DNA of 64,000 bases from JAMQKA01 sp034521835 (GCA_034521835.1 JAXHMA010000003.1:310001-374000), one strand, 5' to 3'. Counted from the first letter of the stretch, positions 9,728 to 20,795 are shown. Notes: generated by a model from the sequence alone, not told the origin. A program made the numbers and translations.

Positions 9728-9907
9728 ATGAGTTTTGGTGGAACCGAAATATTTATCATTTTTGCTGTTGTCATTCTGTTTTTTGGAGCTAAGAAAATAC
9801 CTGAGCTCGCTCGTGGCATCGGCCAGGGTATTGTCGAATTCAAAAAAACGACCAAAGATTCAGAGGAAATCACGGAGCAGCAGTCTGCCGACGAAAAATC
9901 TCCTTAG
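9728..9907 (+). CDS. tatA: Twin-arginine translocase TatA/TatE subunit
   Basis: A 59-residue gene. After MSFGGTE there is one hydrophobic helix (IFIIFAVVILFF), the conserved Gly hinge, then the amphipathic helix GAKKIPELARGIGQGIVEFK and a short acidic tail. This is the complete TatA architecture. It oligomerises to let folded proteins cross the inner membrane. It is transcribed away from tatC. Its TAG stop (9905-9907) overlaps the TAA stop of the convergent glyA (9904-9906), so the two transcripts must overlap at their 3' ends. Confidence 0.92.
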   Translation: MSFGGTEIFIIFAVVILFFGAKKIPELARGIGQGIVEFKKTTKDSEEITEQQSADEKSP

Positions 9908-11202
9908 GCCGTAACAAAATTATACAGCGGGAATTGGTCGCAGAGTTCTTTGACCTGCTGCTTCACTTCTACCTGGACCGATTCCTCATCGGGTTGTTGT
10001 AAAACTTTGTCTATTAATTCTGTCACAAATTCGAATTCATCCGTACCGAAACCGCGCGTGGTCATTGCGGGGGTCCCTATTCGAATGCCAGAGGTCACAA
10101 ATGGACTTTCATCATCAAACGGAACCATGTTTTTATTTAGCGTGATGTTGGCCGCTTCCAAGGCTTCCTCGGCCTGTTTGCCGGTTAACCCTTTGTTGCG
10201 CAGATCTACCAAAATAAGATGATTATCGGTACCATCGCTGACGAGTTTGTATCCTTTTTCCTTAAAACTTACTGCCAGCGTTTGCGCGTTATTTTTAGTT
10301 TGCCGTTGATATTCTTTGAATTCATCTGAAAGAGCCTCTCCAAACGCGATCGCTTTAGCGGCAATAACGTGCATCAAAGGCCCCCCCTGTGTGCCGGGGA
10401 AAACGCCGGAATCAAGAACTTCACTCCAGTTTTTTGTGCGCCCTGATTTCCTGGCTTTTACGCCGAGCGTATTTTTACCATCTTGGCCGATCAAAATCAT
10501 GCCTCCACGCGGACCTCTAAGGGTTTTGTGCGTGGTTGTGGTGACAACGTCGCAATACGGCAGGGGATTGTTCATCAATCCTGCCGCAATAAGACCGGCT
10601 GTGTGAGCCATGTCCATCCACAGGTAGGCGCCCACTTCGTCAGCAATTTCACGGAATGCCGTGTAGTCAAGGTCGCGCGGGTAGGCTGAAGCACCAATTG
10701 AGATCAGTTTGGGCTTCACTTTTCTCGCCTTGTCGCGCACCTTGTTCATATCGATGCGGCCGGTTCCCTTTTCAACGGTATAAAACTCGAGATTGTACAA
10801 AATACCAGAAAAATTTACCGGTGATCCATGTGTAAGATGTCCACCATGGGAAAGGTCCAGGCCAAGAAGAGTTTCACCAGGCTCCATAAAGGTCAGATAT
10901 ACAGCTGCATTGGCCTGTGCACCGGAGTGAGGCTGCACATTAACCCAGTCAGCGCCGTACAGTTTTTTTGCTCGTTCCCTGGCAAGGTCCTCCACTTGGT
11001 CTACAAATTCGCATCCTCCATAATACCGCTTGCCGGGCAATCCTTCAGCATACTTGTTGGTCAACGTTGAGCCCATCGCTTCGATAACGGCGCGAGAAGC
11101 GAAATTTTCGGAAGCGATAAGTTCAAGGTTGTTGTTTTGCCGCTTGCGCTCTTTGTCCAGCAGATCAAAAATTTGCGGGTCTTGTTCAGCAAGTGATTTC
11201 AT
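9904..11202 (-). CDS. glyA: Serine hydroxymethyltransferase
   Basis: 432 residues, full length. The PLP-lysine motif is VVTTTTHKTLRGPRGG, and the N-terminal ELIASENFASRAV and NVQPHSGAQANAAVY segments are diagnostic. It interconverts serine and glycine with tetrahydrofolate in the cytoplasm. Its ATG overlaps the rpiB stop by one base (TAATG), so translation is probably coupled. Confidence 0.97.
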   Translation of the reverse strand: MKSLAEQDPQIFDLLDKERKRQNNNLELIASENFASRAVIEAMGSTLTNKYAEGLPGKRYYGGCEFVDQVEDLARERAKKLYGADWVNVQPHSGAQANAAVYLTFMEPGETLLGLDLSHGGHLTHGSPVNFSGILYNLEFYTVEKGTGRIDMNKVRDKARKVKPKLISIGASAYPRDLDYTAFREIADEVGAYLWMDMAHTAGLIAAGLMNNPLPYCDVVTTTTHKTLRGPRGGMILIGQDGKNTLGVKARKSGRTKNWSEVLDSGVFPGTQGGPLMHVIAAKAIAFGEALSDEFKEYQRQTKNNAQTLAVSFKEKGYKLVSDGTDNHLILVDLRNKGLTGKQAEEALEAANITLNKNMVPFDDESPFVTSGIRIGTPAMTTRGFGTDEFEFVTELIDKVLQQPDEESVQVEVKQQVKELCDQFPLYNFVTA

Positions 11203-11648
11203 TAATCGTCTTTTTCAGTTAGGGAATGGATTTTATTGACGCGCCGCTCATGGCGACCGCCTTCAAATTTTGTTTCAAACCAGGATTTGAGAATGGATCG
11301 CAGCTCATCGTCGCTTAGTTGCCGCCCCGGCAGGCAAAGTATATTTGCGTTGTTATGCTGTCGACTCAACTCTGCAGAATTGTTATTGTAGACCAGCGCG
11401 GCCCGTATGTTTTCAAACTTGTTGGCTGTCATGCACATGCCCTGTCCACTGCCGCAAACCAGGATGCCCTGTTCGTGATCCCCGGCATTCACCTTTTGTG
11501 CCACCTGCACGGCAAAGTCGGGATAGTCCACCGATTCATCAGAATGTGTGCCAAAATCGACCGGCATGTGACCCATCTCCTCCAGAATCTTTACGATTTT
11601 TTCCTTGGCCTCGAACCCCGCATGATCACTGGCGATAGGGATAATCAT
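11202..11648 (-). CDS. rpiB: Ribose-5-phosphate isomerase B
   Basis: 148 residues of the RpiB/LacAB family. The N-terminal IPIASDHAGFEAK, the VDYPDFA loop and the catalytic Cys region LVCGSGQGMCM are all present. It interconverts ribose-5-phosphate and ribulose-5-phosphate in the pentose phosphate pathway. It is the upstream partner of glyA in a one-base TAATG overlap. RpiB paralogues can act on other phospho-sugars such as allose-6-P; the CGSGQGM text fits the ribose form. Confidence 0.93.
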   Translation of the reverse strand: MIIPIASDHAGFEAKEKIVKILEEMGHMPVDFGTHSDESVDYPDFAVQVAQKVNAGDHEQGILVCGSGQGMCMTANKFENIRAALVYNNNSAELSRQHNNANILCLPGRQLSDDELRSILKSWFETKFEGGRHERRVNKIHSLTEKDD

Positions 11649-12192
11649 ATGATTTCAACCTAAGTTATCGTTACAATAAACAGCTCTAAATATCATCAAA
11701 AAATTTATCAGTAAAAAGTATAGAGCAATTAAAAAGGGGGAGACCGTTACTGGTTCGCTACTCAATCTGTAAATTGTGAATTTGTTGCTGTTTCTCTTGA
11801 ATAAAACGGCTTGTATTGGTTTACGCATCATTATGGAATGCGGTTCATTTCAGCCCTTGGTATCTATATCTGTGATTGTGGTTACACCGAGCTCACCTTG
11901 GGTTACTATATGTTTGCCATGTTAGATCATTTATTACCTCAAAATTCTGATATAAGTTTCTGCCTACATAAATCGTTGTGAGAAATTCGGGCTAGGTGTA
12001 ATGTCGTCGCAACCCATCTGGCCAGCCACGATTTTACCGTGGGAATTGACCACAGCTTCTGTGGTGGAGATCGCTTTGAGTTATCATAAAGGCTAAGCTT
12101 AGCTTATGTACACTTTATCACTTGAGTCGATACAGATTGACCTTTGCGTAACGTCTTTACAAGGAGAGATCGATACTAAAATAAACATGAAA
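11649..12192. other. Long intergenic region with a possible gene remnant
   Basis: About 540 bp without an intact gene between rpiB and the DUF4159 gene. On the minus strand a stretch at about 11964-12080 reads LKAISTTEAVVNSHGKIVAG and ends in a stop after about 40 codons. This looks like the end of a protein, but upstream stops remove any start. I could not assign it to a family. The rest shows nothing recognisable. The rpiB promoter should lie near 11650-11720. Confidence 0.35.
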
Positions 12193-12873
12193 TTACCGGC
12201 CGCTGACGAGGGCATAGACCAGAATATTGGTGCCCATCTGGAGCGCTTTTTGTCGCAGCGGTTCCGGGTTATTATGGACTTCCGGGTTGGCCCACCCGTC
12301 CGCGAGATTTGATTCATAGCTATAAAAAGCGACCATCTTACCCTCTCGGAAAATCGCAAATCCCTGGGGCGGTTTATTGTCATGCTCGTGGACTTTGGGC
12401 AGCCCTTCCGGAAAATCGTACACCTGGTGATAGATGGCGTGCTGAAACGGCAGTTCAACCAGCTCTTCGCTGGGATACACCTGCTCAAGCATCTTTCTGA
12501 AATTGTCGTCCAGCCCGTAGTCATCATCCACATACAGAAAGCCGCCGTTGTCGAGATATTCCCGCAGGTTGCTGGCTTCCGCCTGGTTGATAGAGATGGT
12601 GCCGTGGCCGGTTAAAAAAACAAAGGGATATTTGTGGAGATCTCTACTTCCGAGGGCCACATCATCATATTCTGTTGAGATGGATATGGGCACCTGGCTA
12701 TTTGTAAATTCGATTAGGTTTTGGAAGGCCGATGGATCGTTATACCAGTCGCCCCCGCCGCGGTATTTGATGCGAGCCAGGGTTATATCGCCGTTAGATT
12801 GGGCAAAACTTACTGCAGCCATGCTCCATAAAAATGCAAAACAAAGTAGCAGGGAAAGTAACTTCTTTATCAT
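12193..12873 (-). CDS. DUF4159 domain exported protein
   Basis: 226 residues. A signal peptide (KKLLSLLLCFAFLWSMAAVSFA) is cleaved after ...SFAQ. The mature part holds ARIKYRGGGDWYNDPSAFQN, FVFLTGHGTISI and YLDNGGFLYVDDDYG, the hallmarks of DUF4159, a glutamine-amidotransferase-like fold found in many Bacteroidota. The molecular role is unknown. In other genomes DUF4159 proteins often lie near MoxR/vWA genes; that context is missing here, where the upstream neighbour is the DUF4249/TonB pair. Confidence 0.8.
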   Translation of the reverse strand: MIKKLLSLLLCFAFLWSMAAVSFAQSNGDITLARIKYRGGGDWYNDPSAFQNLIEFTNSQVPISISTEYDDVALGSRDLHKYPFVFLTGHGTISINQAEASNLREYLDNGGFLYVDDDYGLDDNFRKMLEQVYPSEELVELPFQHAIYHQVYDFPEGLPKVHEHDNKPPQGFAIFREGKMVAFYSYESNLADGWANPEVHNNPEPLRQKALQMGTNILVYALVSGR

Positions 12874-13000
12874 CTAAACGATATTTGATGGGTATGGTTT
12901 ATCTGAATGTCTTAATGTAATGATAACTTGGAATCGGAGAAAATTATTATAGACGCACCAGAAAGGGTGGAATTTTTTTCAACAACTGATTTGGCCACAG

Positions 13001-13897
13001 CTAGTTTTCATTCCGCCGGATATACACCCGCACGGTGTCGCTGGCCATGCTCCCGAACACCCCGATGCCGCCTTCAACATTGTAGATCACGTTTTGGAAT
13101 TCACCCGGGGGCAGTGTACTTCCGCCTCCCTGAACGTCTTGCGTGCGGTAAAAGTCATACATATTGTCATCAATAGCGTTGGCGATGATGTAGGTATCAC
13201 CATAAAAAGCAACAGCCAGCCAGGGGACACGCAGTGTGAGAGTATTATTCTCATTTTCCTCATAGTTCTGTTCATTTATAATGCCCGAAGAGTTGGTGTA
13301 AAAGTTGGAAAGCTCGGTGTCCTCATTATTCAACTGGTCGGCATAAAACGGTGTAAGAGTTCCCGGTTCTGGCTGAAGGGCTACCACGCTGAAGATGAAA
13401 AAGGATTGCCGATTCGGGTAGTAGCTGCGGCTTGTGTTTATGACGATCTGGGCAGGATCCTGGTAGGCGATCGAATCCACCGTATTACCCACTGAACCAA
13501 ACTGGCCGGGCACAAAGGTCTGCGCTCGAATTTCATCAGGGGCGTCCCGAAATGTAACATAGAGCTCGTACCTTCGGCGCGGCAGTACCCTGTGGGAGGA
13601 ACCTGTCACATACACTCCTGTCGATTGAATACCGTACTCGAACGTCTCATCCGCATTGCCGTTTTCATCCAGCAAACGAACCTCCACTTCTGCACTGGTG
13701 ACGGCCGCATCGGTAAAATCATACATCGAATCGATGGGTGTGGTTTTGGAAATACGAATTTGCGGAAGCGGACGGTTGGCTACCAGGTAAGATTCCACCA
13801 CGTAATCCTCTTCAAACTCATCTTGGGGATACAGCTCGCATCCCGCTGCAGAGAGCAGCAGTAAAATTACGAAGGCGGGGATTGAGGATTTAATCAT
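13001..13897 (-). CDS. DUF4249 outer-membrane-associated lipoprotein
   Basis: 298 residues with a lipoprotein signal (VILLLLSAAGCELYPQ; lipobox SAAGC). The text DEFEEDYVVESYLVANRPLPQIRIS, an early Ig-like strand pattern and the C-terminal GGIGVFGSMASDTVRVYI match DUF4249. This family is nearly always encoded just after a TonB-dependent receptor, as here (8-bp gap). It probably acts as the surface or periplasmic partner of that receptor. The ligand is unknown. Confidence 0.82.
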   Translation of the reverse strand: MIKSSIPAFVILLLLSAAGCELYPQDEFEEDYVVESYLVANRPLPQIRISKTTPIDSMYDFTDAAVTSAEVEVRLLDENGNADETFEYGIQSTGVYVTGSSHRVLPRRRYELYVTFRDAPDEIRAQTFVPGQFGSVGNTVDSIAYQDPAQIVINTSRSYYPNRQSFFIFSVVALQPEPGTLTPFYADQLNNEDTELSNFYTNSSGIINEQNYEENENNTLTLRVPWLAVAFYGDTYIIANAIDDNMYDFYRTQDVQGGGSTLPPGEFQNVIYNVEGGIGVFGSMASDTVRVYIRRNEN

Positions 13898-13904
13898 AAT
13901 CAGC

Positions 13905-16167
13905 CTAAAAGTTTACAGTGTAAGAGATATTCGGTAGGATCGGGAGCATGGTGACCTCTTCGCGCTCAATCGGGTTTTCCTCCACATTGAAATTATAGAA
14001 CCACACGTTGCGGCGTGAATAGAGGTTGATAAGCTGGAACTGCCATTCGGCATCGCCCAGCCCGAAGAAGCTGCCCGATCGGTTGAAGCCCACATCCAGC
14101 CGGTGATAGGCCGGCAGCCGCGAAGCGTTAACCTTGCCGATGATCAGGGCATCGAGCGGCTGGGATTCGGTGGGGAAGTCGATCGCCTGCGTGCGTCCGA
14201 GTGGCTTGGTATAAGCCTGGCCGGTGGAGTAATTGAATACGGCCGAGACATCCCACCGTTGGCTTAGCTGGTAATTCATAACCAGGTTGATATCGTGTTT
14301 TCGATCATACTTTGGAGGAAAAAACCGGGCGTTTTGTGGCTGACCGATCGGCGTATTGAAGCCCGGGTATTTCCGGCGGGAAACACTGAAGGTATAGCCC
14401 AGAAAGCCGGTCAGCCGACCTGCCCGTCGCTCGAACATAAGTTCGGTGCCGTAGGCATGACCTTTGCCAAAACGGAATAGCTCAGGATAATCAAGCCCGG
14501 CCACATCCGGGATAAAGGGATTCAAGTCAAACAGATCTCTCATCGTGCGGTAGTAGACCTCCAGGTCCAGCCCGTAGCCCTCCCACGGCAGTGTCTTGGC
14601 ACCCAGCACAAACTGATCACCATAGGCAGGTTCCACGCCGTCGTCAGTGGTAAGCCAGGTGTCAAAGCCGGAGAACGCCTCGTTGGAGATCAGCGTAAGG
14701 AACTGGTTGTAGCGCCCATATGCCGCCTGCAGGCGGACTTGTTGAACAGGTTGATATTCCAGGGAGATACGTGGTGCCAGCTCCCAGTAATTCCCCTCGC
14801 TGAAGCCGTTCAGTCGGAGGCCCGCCGTCAATTCAAACTGGTCGCTGATCTCCCACTCATCCTGAGCATAAACTGAAGTATAATTTGACTGTATGCGAGA
14901 ATTAAACGTGTTTTGGCCGTCAAAAACGTCCTGTATTTTCAGGGTCATAATTCCACTCCAGAAGCCAGTGGACACCGAATGGCGGTCGTTCGGCTGATAT
15001 TCAATATCGCCCTTTACTGAAAAATCGTAGATATTATTCGAACGTTTGAACGGAGTTTCGGCAATATTGAACGAGGGAAAATTGAAGTAGCGCGAGCCGG
15101 TTACCGTAAAGTTGGAGAACACCTTGTTTGAAAAAATATGGGTCCAGGTAGAACTCACTGTCTGATTCCCGTAGTTCAGTTTGATGCTGGCATCATCGGC
15201 AAAGGGGAACACCAGGTCATCCGTACCAGAATAAAAGGCCAGCGACAGCTTGTTATTTGAATTTGCGTCATAGTTGACTTTGCCATTCAAATCCAGGAAA
15301 TAGAAACTTTCGGGGATGTTTTCCTGGCTCTGTTGCAAAACAGCAAGGATCGGCTCAAGAGTAGAGCGGCGCACGGCCAGCATGTACGAACCTTTCTCGA
15401 ACGGCCCTTCAATGGATACCCGGGAAGCCAGCAGCCCTACGGATGCAGTGCCGGCAAACTCATTGCGGTTGCCATCCTTGTTATAGATCGTTCAGAACCG
15501 ACCCCAGGCGCCCCCCGTATTCAGCGGGATATCCCCCTTTGTACAGGCGCACATCTTTAACAGCATCGGGATTGAAGGTGGAGAAAAATCCAAAGAAATG
15601 GGTTGGATTGTAGACGGTGGTGCGATCCAACAGAATTAGCGTCTGGTCGGGGCTGCCGCCACGTATATAGAGTCCACTGGAAAAATCGGAGGCCGCCTTT
15701 ACGCCCGGCAGAAGCTGTATGGAGCGAAATACATCTGCTTCAAATACCGAGGGTACTTCTTTGATCAGCTCTGTCTGCACCTGCGCCACCCCAATATTCT
15801 TCTGTTCCTCTTTTTCTCCCTGCGATTCTACGACAATCTCCTCCATCTGCACGCCCTCGGGTGTGAGTTCGATATCTAAACGAAGGTATTCTCCTGACGC
15901 CAGTGAAATCTCCTGCCGGTAGTTTTGATATCCGATGTATGACACGATCACGTTATAAGTACCGGGCTCAATATTTGTGATCGTGTAATAGCCAGAGGTA
16001 TTTGTGGAGGTTCCTTTGCGCGTATCCTCGAGCGCAATATTGGCGGCGATCAGCGTTTCACCGGTCTCTGAGTCGGTTACATAACCATTAATAGAAGCCG
16101 GTTCCTGCGCCAGGGCGGGCAGCACCTGCAGGGCGTAAATCAGAATAGTGAGGCTAAAAATTCTCAA
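13905..16167 (-). CDS. TonB-dependent receptor with CarboxypepD_reg-like N-terminal domain (frameshifted)
   Basis: About 753 residues once one extra base near 15489 is removed (AACGATCTATAAC should read AACATCTATAAC). The order is: signal peptide ending ALAQ; carboxypeptidase-regulatory-like domain (SINGYVTDSETGETLIAANI); plug domain (FRSIQLLPGVKAASDFSSGLYIRGG as a contiguous region, with YNPTHFFGFFSTFN); a 22-strand barrel; and a terminal aromatic strand SYTVNF. It imports a ligand across the outer membrane using TonB energy. It heads an operon with the DUF4249 lipoprotein and is divergent from the lysine-pathway fusion gene. The size is that of the DUF4249-type receptors, smaller than SusC. 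Confidence 0.85.
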
Positions 16168-16344
16168 GAATCCAGGCTGGTTTTTGGGATTATATTCGAA
16201 CCGCTGCTACGAGATGACGGCATAAAAGTTATACTTATTTTCGCCCCAACAACTAATTAAATTTCTGTTAAATTATGGGGCTTTCAGAATGAGCGCAAAA
16301 ATTCGTTATCCTGTTGAGTTTTAATCTTTGAAAGACAATTACCA

Positions 16345-18922
16345 ATGACAAATCATTCCCAAAACTGGATCGTACTTAAATTCGGAGGAACCAGTGTTTC
16401 TTCTCTGAGCAACTGGAAAAATATTGCATCCATCCTGCAGCAGCGGCTTGCAGAAGGATTTAAGGTCTGCCTGGTGCATTCGGCACTCAGCGGCGTTTCC
16501 AACAAGCTGGAGAAAGTCATCGCGCTGGAAGAGAGCGAAACAGTGGTGGAAGAGATTAAAAAGCAGCACCGCATGCTGGCGCAAGACCTGGGATTGAATG
16601 CCGACGAACTTCTTGAGGAGGAGTTCCAGGAACTGGAGCAGCTTGCGCGAGGTATTTCGCTGCTTCAGGAGGCCGGTTATCAAGTGCAGGCCCGCATTAT
16701 GGCCCTGGGTGAATTGATGTCGACGAAGCTGGGCGTAGCGTATCTTCAACGTCAAGGTATTGAGGCGGTGTGGAAAGATGCCCGTACCATCCTGCAGAGC
16801 GTACCGGTGGAAAATGCCAGCGAAAAATCACTGATTATGTCTGCTGTTTGTGATACGGATAAAGACGAAGAGCTGCAGCAGAAGCTGGCGGCAGAATCCG
16901 ACCTGATTATTACACAAGGTTACATTGCCAGTAACAGCGACGGAAATACGGTAGTGCTGGGACGGGGCGGTTCTGACGTTTCAGCGGCCTATTTTTCTGC
17001 GAAACTGAGTGCAGAACGACTCGAGATATGGACCGACGTACCGGGCATGTTTTCTTCGAATCCGCATGAAATTCCGTCGGCGCGGCTCCTCAATCAGCTC
17101 AGTCTATGCTGAGGCGCAGGAGATTGCCACCAATGGCGCCAAAGTACTGCATCCGCGCTGCATCATGCCAGCACGACGCCACAACATCCCGATACAGATA
17201 AAATGGACGCAGGACCCCGAACAGGAAGGGACCACCATTTCGGCCGCTGTAGCAGACGATGAGGCGTTGGTTAAAGCGATTGCGGTACGGAACAATGTTA
17301 TTTTGGTGAGCATGGAAACGCTGGGCATGTGGCAGCAGGTCGGTTTCCTGGCGGATGCGTTTGAAGTGTTCAAGAAACATGGATTGTCCATCGACTTGGT
17401 TTCAACATCCGAATCCAACGTTACAGTGTCACTGGATCCTGGCGCAAATACGCATTTTAATGAGGTTCGTGATCAGTTGGTTCAGGATTTAGGCTCCCTT
17501 TGCCGGGTAGAGATTATAGAATCGACATCTGCCGTAAGCTTGCTTGGGCGTCATATCCGAACGATACTGCATCAGCTTGGCTCGGCCTTTGAGGTTTTCC
17601 AGGAGCATGAAATTTATCTTGTCAGTCAAGCGGCTAACGATCTCAACTTTACCTTTGTGGTAGCCTCGGAACAGGCGGATCGACTTGTGCAGCAACTCCA
17701 CGAGCAGGTGATATCAAAATCATCCGGGCAGGTTTCATTTGGTCCTACCTGGCAACAGATCAACGGCGGAGATGGGGAGGGCGTACAATTTAAAGACAGC
17801 TGGTGGATGAGCAAGCGCCGGCAACTGGTGGAGCTCGCCGAACAGGAAGGAGCATTGTATGTGTATGATTCGGATCACACCAGGCAGACAGTTGAGAATC
17901 TAAAAAAACTAAAATCACTTGACCACCTCTTTTATGCCGTGAAAGCCAATGCCAACCAGGAACTTTTGCAGATTTTTTACGAGCAGGGTTTGGGGTTTGA
18001 ATGTGTGTCGATCGGCGAAGTACGCTATGTGCTGGAACTCTTTCCGGAAATTGATCGCGATCGTATCCTGTTCACTCCGAATTTTGCACCGCGAAGGGAA
18101 TATGAACAAGCGTTGGAGGAGCGTATTCATGTTACGCTGGATAATATATTTATCCTTCAGCAGTGGCCGGAAACATTTGAAGGTCATGAGGTTTTCCTGC
18201 GGATCGATCCGGGTCACAGTCACGGGCATCATAAACACGTGCGTACCGGCGGCGTGAACTCCAAGTTTGGAATTCCACTTTTTGAGTTGGATGAAGTGAA
18301 ATCAATCGTTGATCATAATAATATAACGGTGAAAGGAATGCACGCTCATATCGGCAGCGGTATCAAAGATCCGGAGAGCTGGAAACGAACGGCGCTGATC
18401 CTGGCCGATGCGGCCGGTCAATTTGATACGGTTGAGGTGCTGGATGTGGGAGGGGGACTTGGCATCCGCGAAAATGAGATGCAGTCGGTGCTGGATCTTC
18501 AGGAAGTGGAGAATGCACTCAGTGAATTCAGAAAAGCATTTCCCCAATATGATATCTGGATGGAGCCGGGCAGATACCTGGTGGCTACCGCCGGGGTGCT
18601 GATTGCGCGGGTAACCCAGACCAAAGGAAAGGGTAAAGTTCAATATATCGGAATAGAAACGGGCATGAACTCTTTTATTCGTCCTGCGCTTTACGGCGCG
18701 CATCATTCCATTGTGAATCTTTCCCGGATGGATGAACCGGCCAGACAGATTGCGAATATTGTGGGTCCTATCTGTGAGTCTGGTGACAAGCTGGGCATCG
18801 ACCGGCTGTTCCCCGAATCTGAGGAGGGCGATGTGATATTGATCGCCAATACCGGCGCGTATGGTCGCGTTATGAGCTCCAGCTACAATATGCGTCCCCC
18901 GGCCCGCGAAATTGTGATCTAG
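16345..18922 (+). CDS. Bifunctional aspartate kinase/diaminopimelate decarboxylase (frameshifted)
   Basis: One gene of about 858 residues after removal of one base near 17102; the frame then runs NQLSYAEAQEIATNGAKVLHPR. The N-terminal half is aspartokinase (LKFGGTSVSS; GRGGSDVSAAYFSAKL; two ACT-like segments around 250-440). The C-terminal half is a fold-III PLP decarboxylase, LysA (FYAVKANANQ with the PLP lysine, HIGSGI, GGGLGI, CESGDKLG). It would carry out the first and last steps of lysine synthesis on one chain. Such fusions are known from a few lineages. The ACT domains suggest feedback control by an end-product amino acid. An essential biosynthetic gene being broken argues for sequencing error. 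Confidence 0.87.
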
Positions 18923-19419
18923 AGGCTGGGAGCTAGTGTTGGTATCACTAAATTCGTTACGTAATTAGCCACAGGTTTACACAGGTAACAGATAATAGTA
19001 GGATACGTTTGTGAATGAGGAAGAATGGTATCCTAATAACTACACTAGATCTGGGAGGTTAGGTACAGGAATTTTTTGCAAACAGGTATTTTCCCCTTCC
19101 AAAGGGGGCTAGGGGGATTTGCCGGAATGTGATGCGCGGTATCTTCTCATAAAATCATATTGAAATACTGAGTCTAACATCCTCCTGCACCTCCTTCAAA
19201 GGAGGATTTTCTTGCTTAATTTAGGACTGAGACACTGTTCAGAGAGGCATTAACGAAACGGATATTTTACTCCTATGTTAAAAAGGCGGTTCTCGTCATA
19301 CAAAGCCTAAATTGGACCTGCGCAACTACTCCCGTTTCAACGTTTGTAACATAGCGACACCAGACTTCGTACGGCACTACCTGCATTTCCAATTAAATCC
19401 CAACCAAGAACAGGGAAAG
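18923..19419. other. Intergenic region with inverted stem-loop repeat element
   Basis: No gene is seen. Between 19091 and 19210 lie two related stem-loop units in inverted orientation. The left unit (19091-19120) contains CCCCTTCCAAAGGGGG followed by CTAGGGGGAT. The right unit (19179-19207) contains ATCCTCCTGCA and then the hairpin CCTCCTT-CA-AAGGAGG. The two units are imperfect terminal inverted repeats of a short element of about 120 bp, resembling a miniature, non-coding repeat. A similar pair of units lies near 33.8 kb. Confidence 0.45.
19091..19210. repeat. MITE-like intergenic repeat, copy 1
   Basis: Imperfect inverted ends, each able to fold on its own: CCCCTTCCAAAGGGGG at the left and CCTCCTTCAAAGGAGG at the right, each with an outer or inner GGGGGAT/ATCCTCC block. 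The internal sequence has no coding potential. Similar units occur at 33.8 kb. Family and copy number elsewhere are unknown. Confidence 0.4.
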
Positions 19420-20795
19420 ATGATGCATCGATTTCAAAACGCAGTTCGAGGATTTTCATGTTTGCTGATGCTGTTATTTATCTCACTGTATGCGGCATCT
19501 GCTCAACAGGTGCAAGAATTTGATACCGCCAAACTGGATGACTACCTGCAGGTTCTGCACGACAACGATAAGTTTATGGGGTCTGTTACGGTGCTGAAAA
19601 ATGGGGAGGCGATCTTTAATAAGGCGTACGGGCTGAGCCACAAACAGCCGCGACAGGTAGCGGCGGAGAAGCAGACGATCTACCGGATTGGTTCCATCAC
19701 CAAATTATTTACCTCGGTTATGATCATGCAGCTTGCCGAGGAGAATCAGCTTGCTCTTTCGCAGACGCTGGATCAATATTATCCTCAAGTAGCCGGAGCG
19801 GACTCAATTACCATCAGGCACTTGCTGGCGCACCGGTCGGGATTATTTAATTTTACCAACCGTGAAGATTACCAGGAGTGGATGACCGAGCAGCGATCCA
19901 GGGAGCAGATGCTGGACATGATACGTTCACTGGAGCTGGAATTTGAACCCGGAGAGAAAACCTCCTACAGCAATACCAATTATGTACTGCTGGGCTATAT
20001 CATTGAGGATATCACCGGTGATTCTTACGCGAGCCAGTTGCAGAAACGGATTGCGCAACCACTTGGGCTTACCGGCACTTATTACGGAGATGGCATTGAA
20101 CTGGCCGACAACGAGGCTGCGTCTTTCAACTGGAATGGAACGACCTGGGAAGAAGCCTCTGAGACCGACATGTCCATTCCGCACGGGGCAGGAGCAATCG
20201 TATCTACCCCGAAAAATCTTACAACCTTTATACGCGCTCTGTTTCGGGGAAGGCTGGTTAGCGAACAGTCGCTGGACAGGATGACCGATATTGAGCAGCA
20301 ACTGGGACTGGAATAATGAAATTTCCGTTTCATGATAAAACAGCATATGGACATAACGGTGGAATAGACGGGTTTCAATCGAATGTCGCCTATTTTCCCA
20401 ACGAGCAGGTAGCTGTTGCGCTTACTGCCAATGCGTTGAATTATAGCCTCAATGACATTCTTATAGGGGTCTTGAGTATAACGTTTGGCAGAGATTTTGA
20501 AATGCCCTCATTCGAAGAAGTTACCCTTACGAAAAGGCAGATGAAGCAGTTTCCGGGCCTGTACTCTTCTGAACAGCTGCCGATGGATATTGAAATTTTC
20601 ATCAAAAACGAACAACTGTTTGTGCAAGCTACCGGGCAGAGTGCCTTGCCGCTGCGGGCCGCCTCACCAACAACACTCAAATCGGATAAAGTGAGTCTTT
20701 CGATGGAATTTGACTCACTTAAAAGTGGTAAATACGCTCAGTTCACGCTAAAGCAGGGTGGGGTCAACGCGTTGTTTACACGGACGCAAAAATAG
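19420..20795 (+). CDS. Class C beta-lactamase-like serine hydrolase (frameshifted)
   Basis: About 458 residues if one base is restored near 20310 (…QQLGLGIMKFPF…). I chose the ATG at 19420 because AGGGA precedes it and the signal peptide (FSCLLMLLFISLYAASAQ) follows; an open stretch upstream is not signal-like. The penicillin-binding-protein fold motifs are S-x-x-K in GSITKLFTS, Y-x-N in SYSNTNY, and H-x-G in GHNGGIDGF. Related proteins are D-aminopeptidases, esterases or beta-lactamases, so the substrate is open. A lipocalin-like C-terminal part (FPGLYSSEQLP) is typical of exported Bacteroidota members. It is probably periplasmic. Confidence 0.8.

Noticed and set aside
12106..12312. Small plus-strand gene over the end of the DUF4159 gene
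   Set aside because: Overlaps a well-supported coding gene on the other strand and shows no domain or ribosome site.
16345..18922. Two separate genes, lysC and lysA, with a real truncation
   Set aside because: The break lies inside the aspartokinase, not between the domains, and a one-base correction restores the whole chain.
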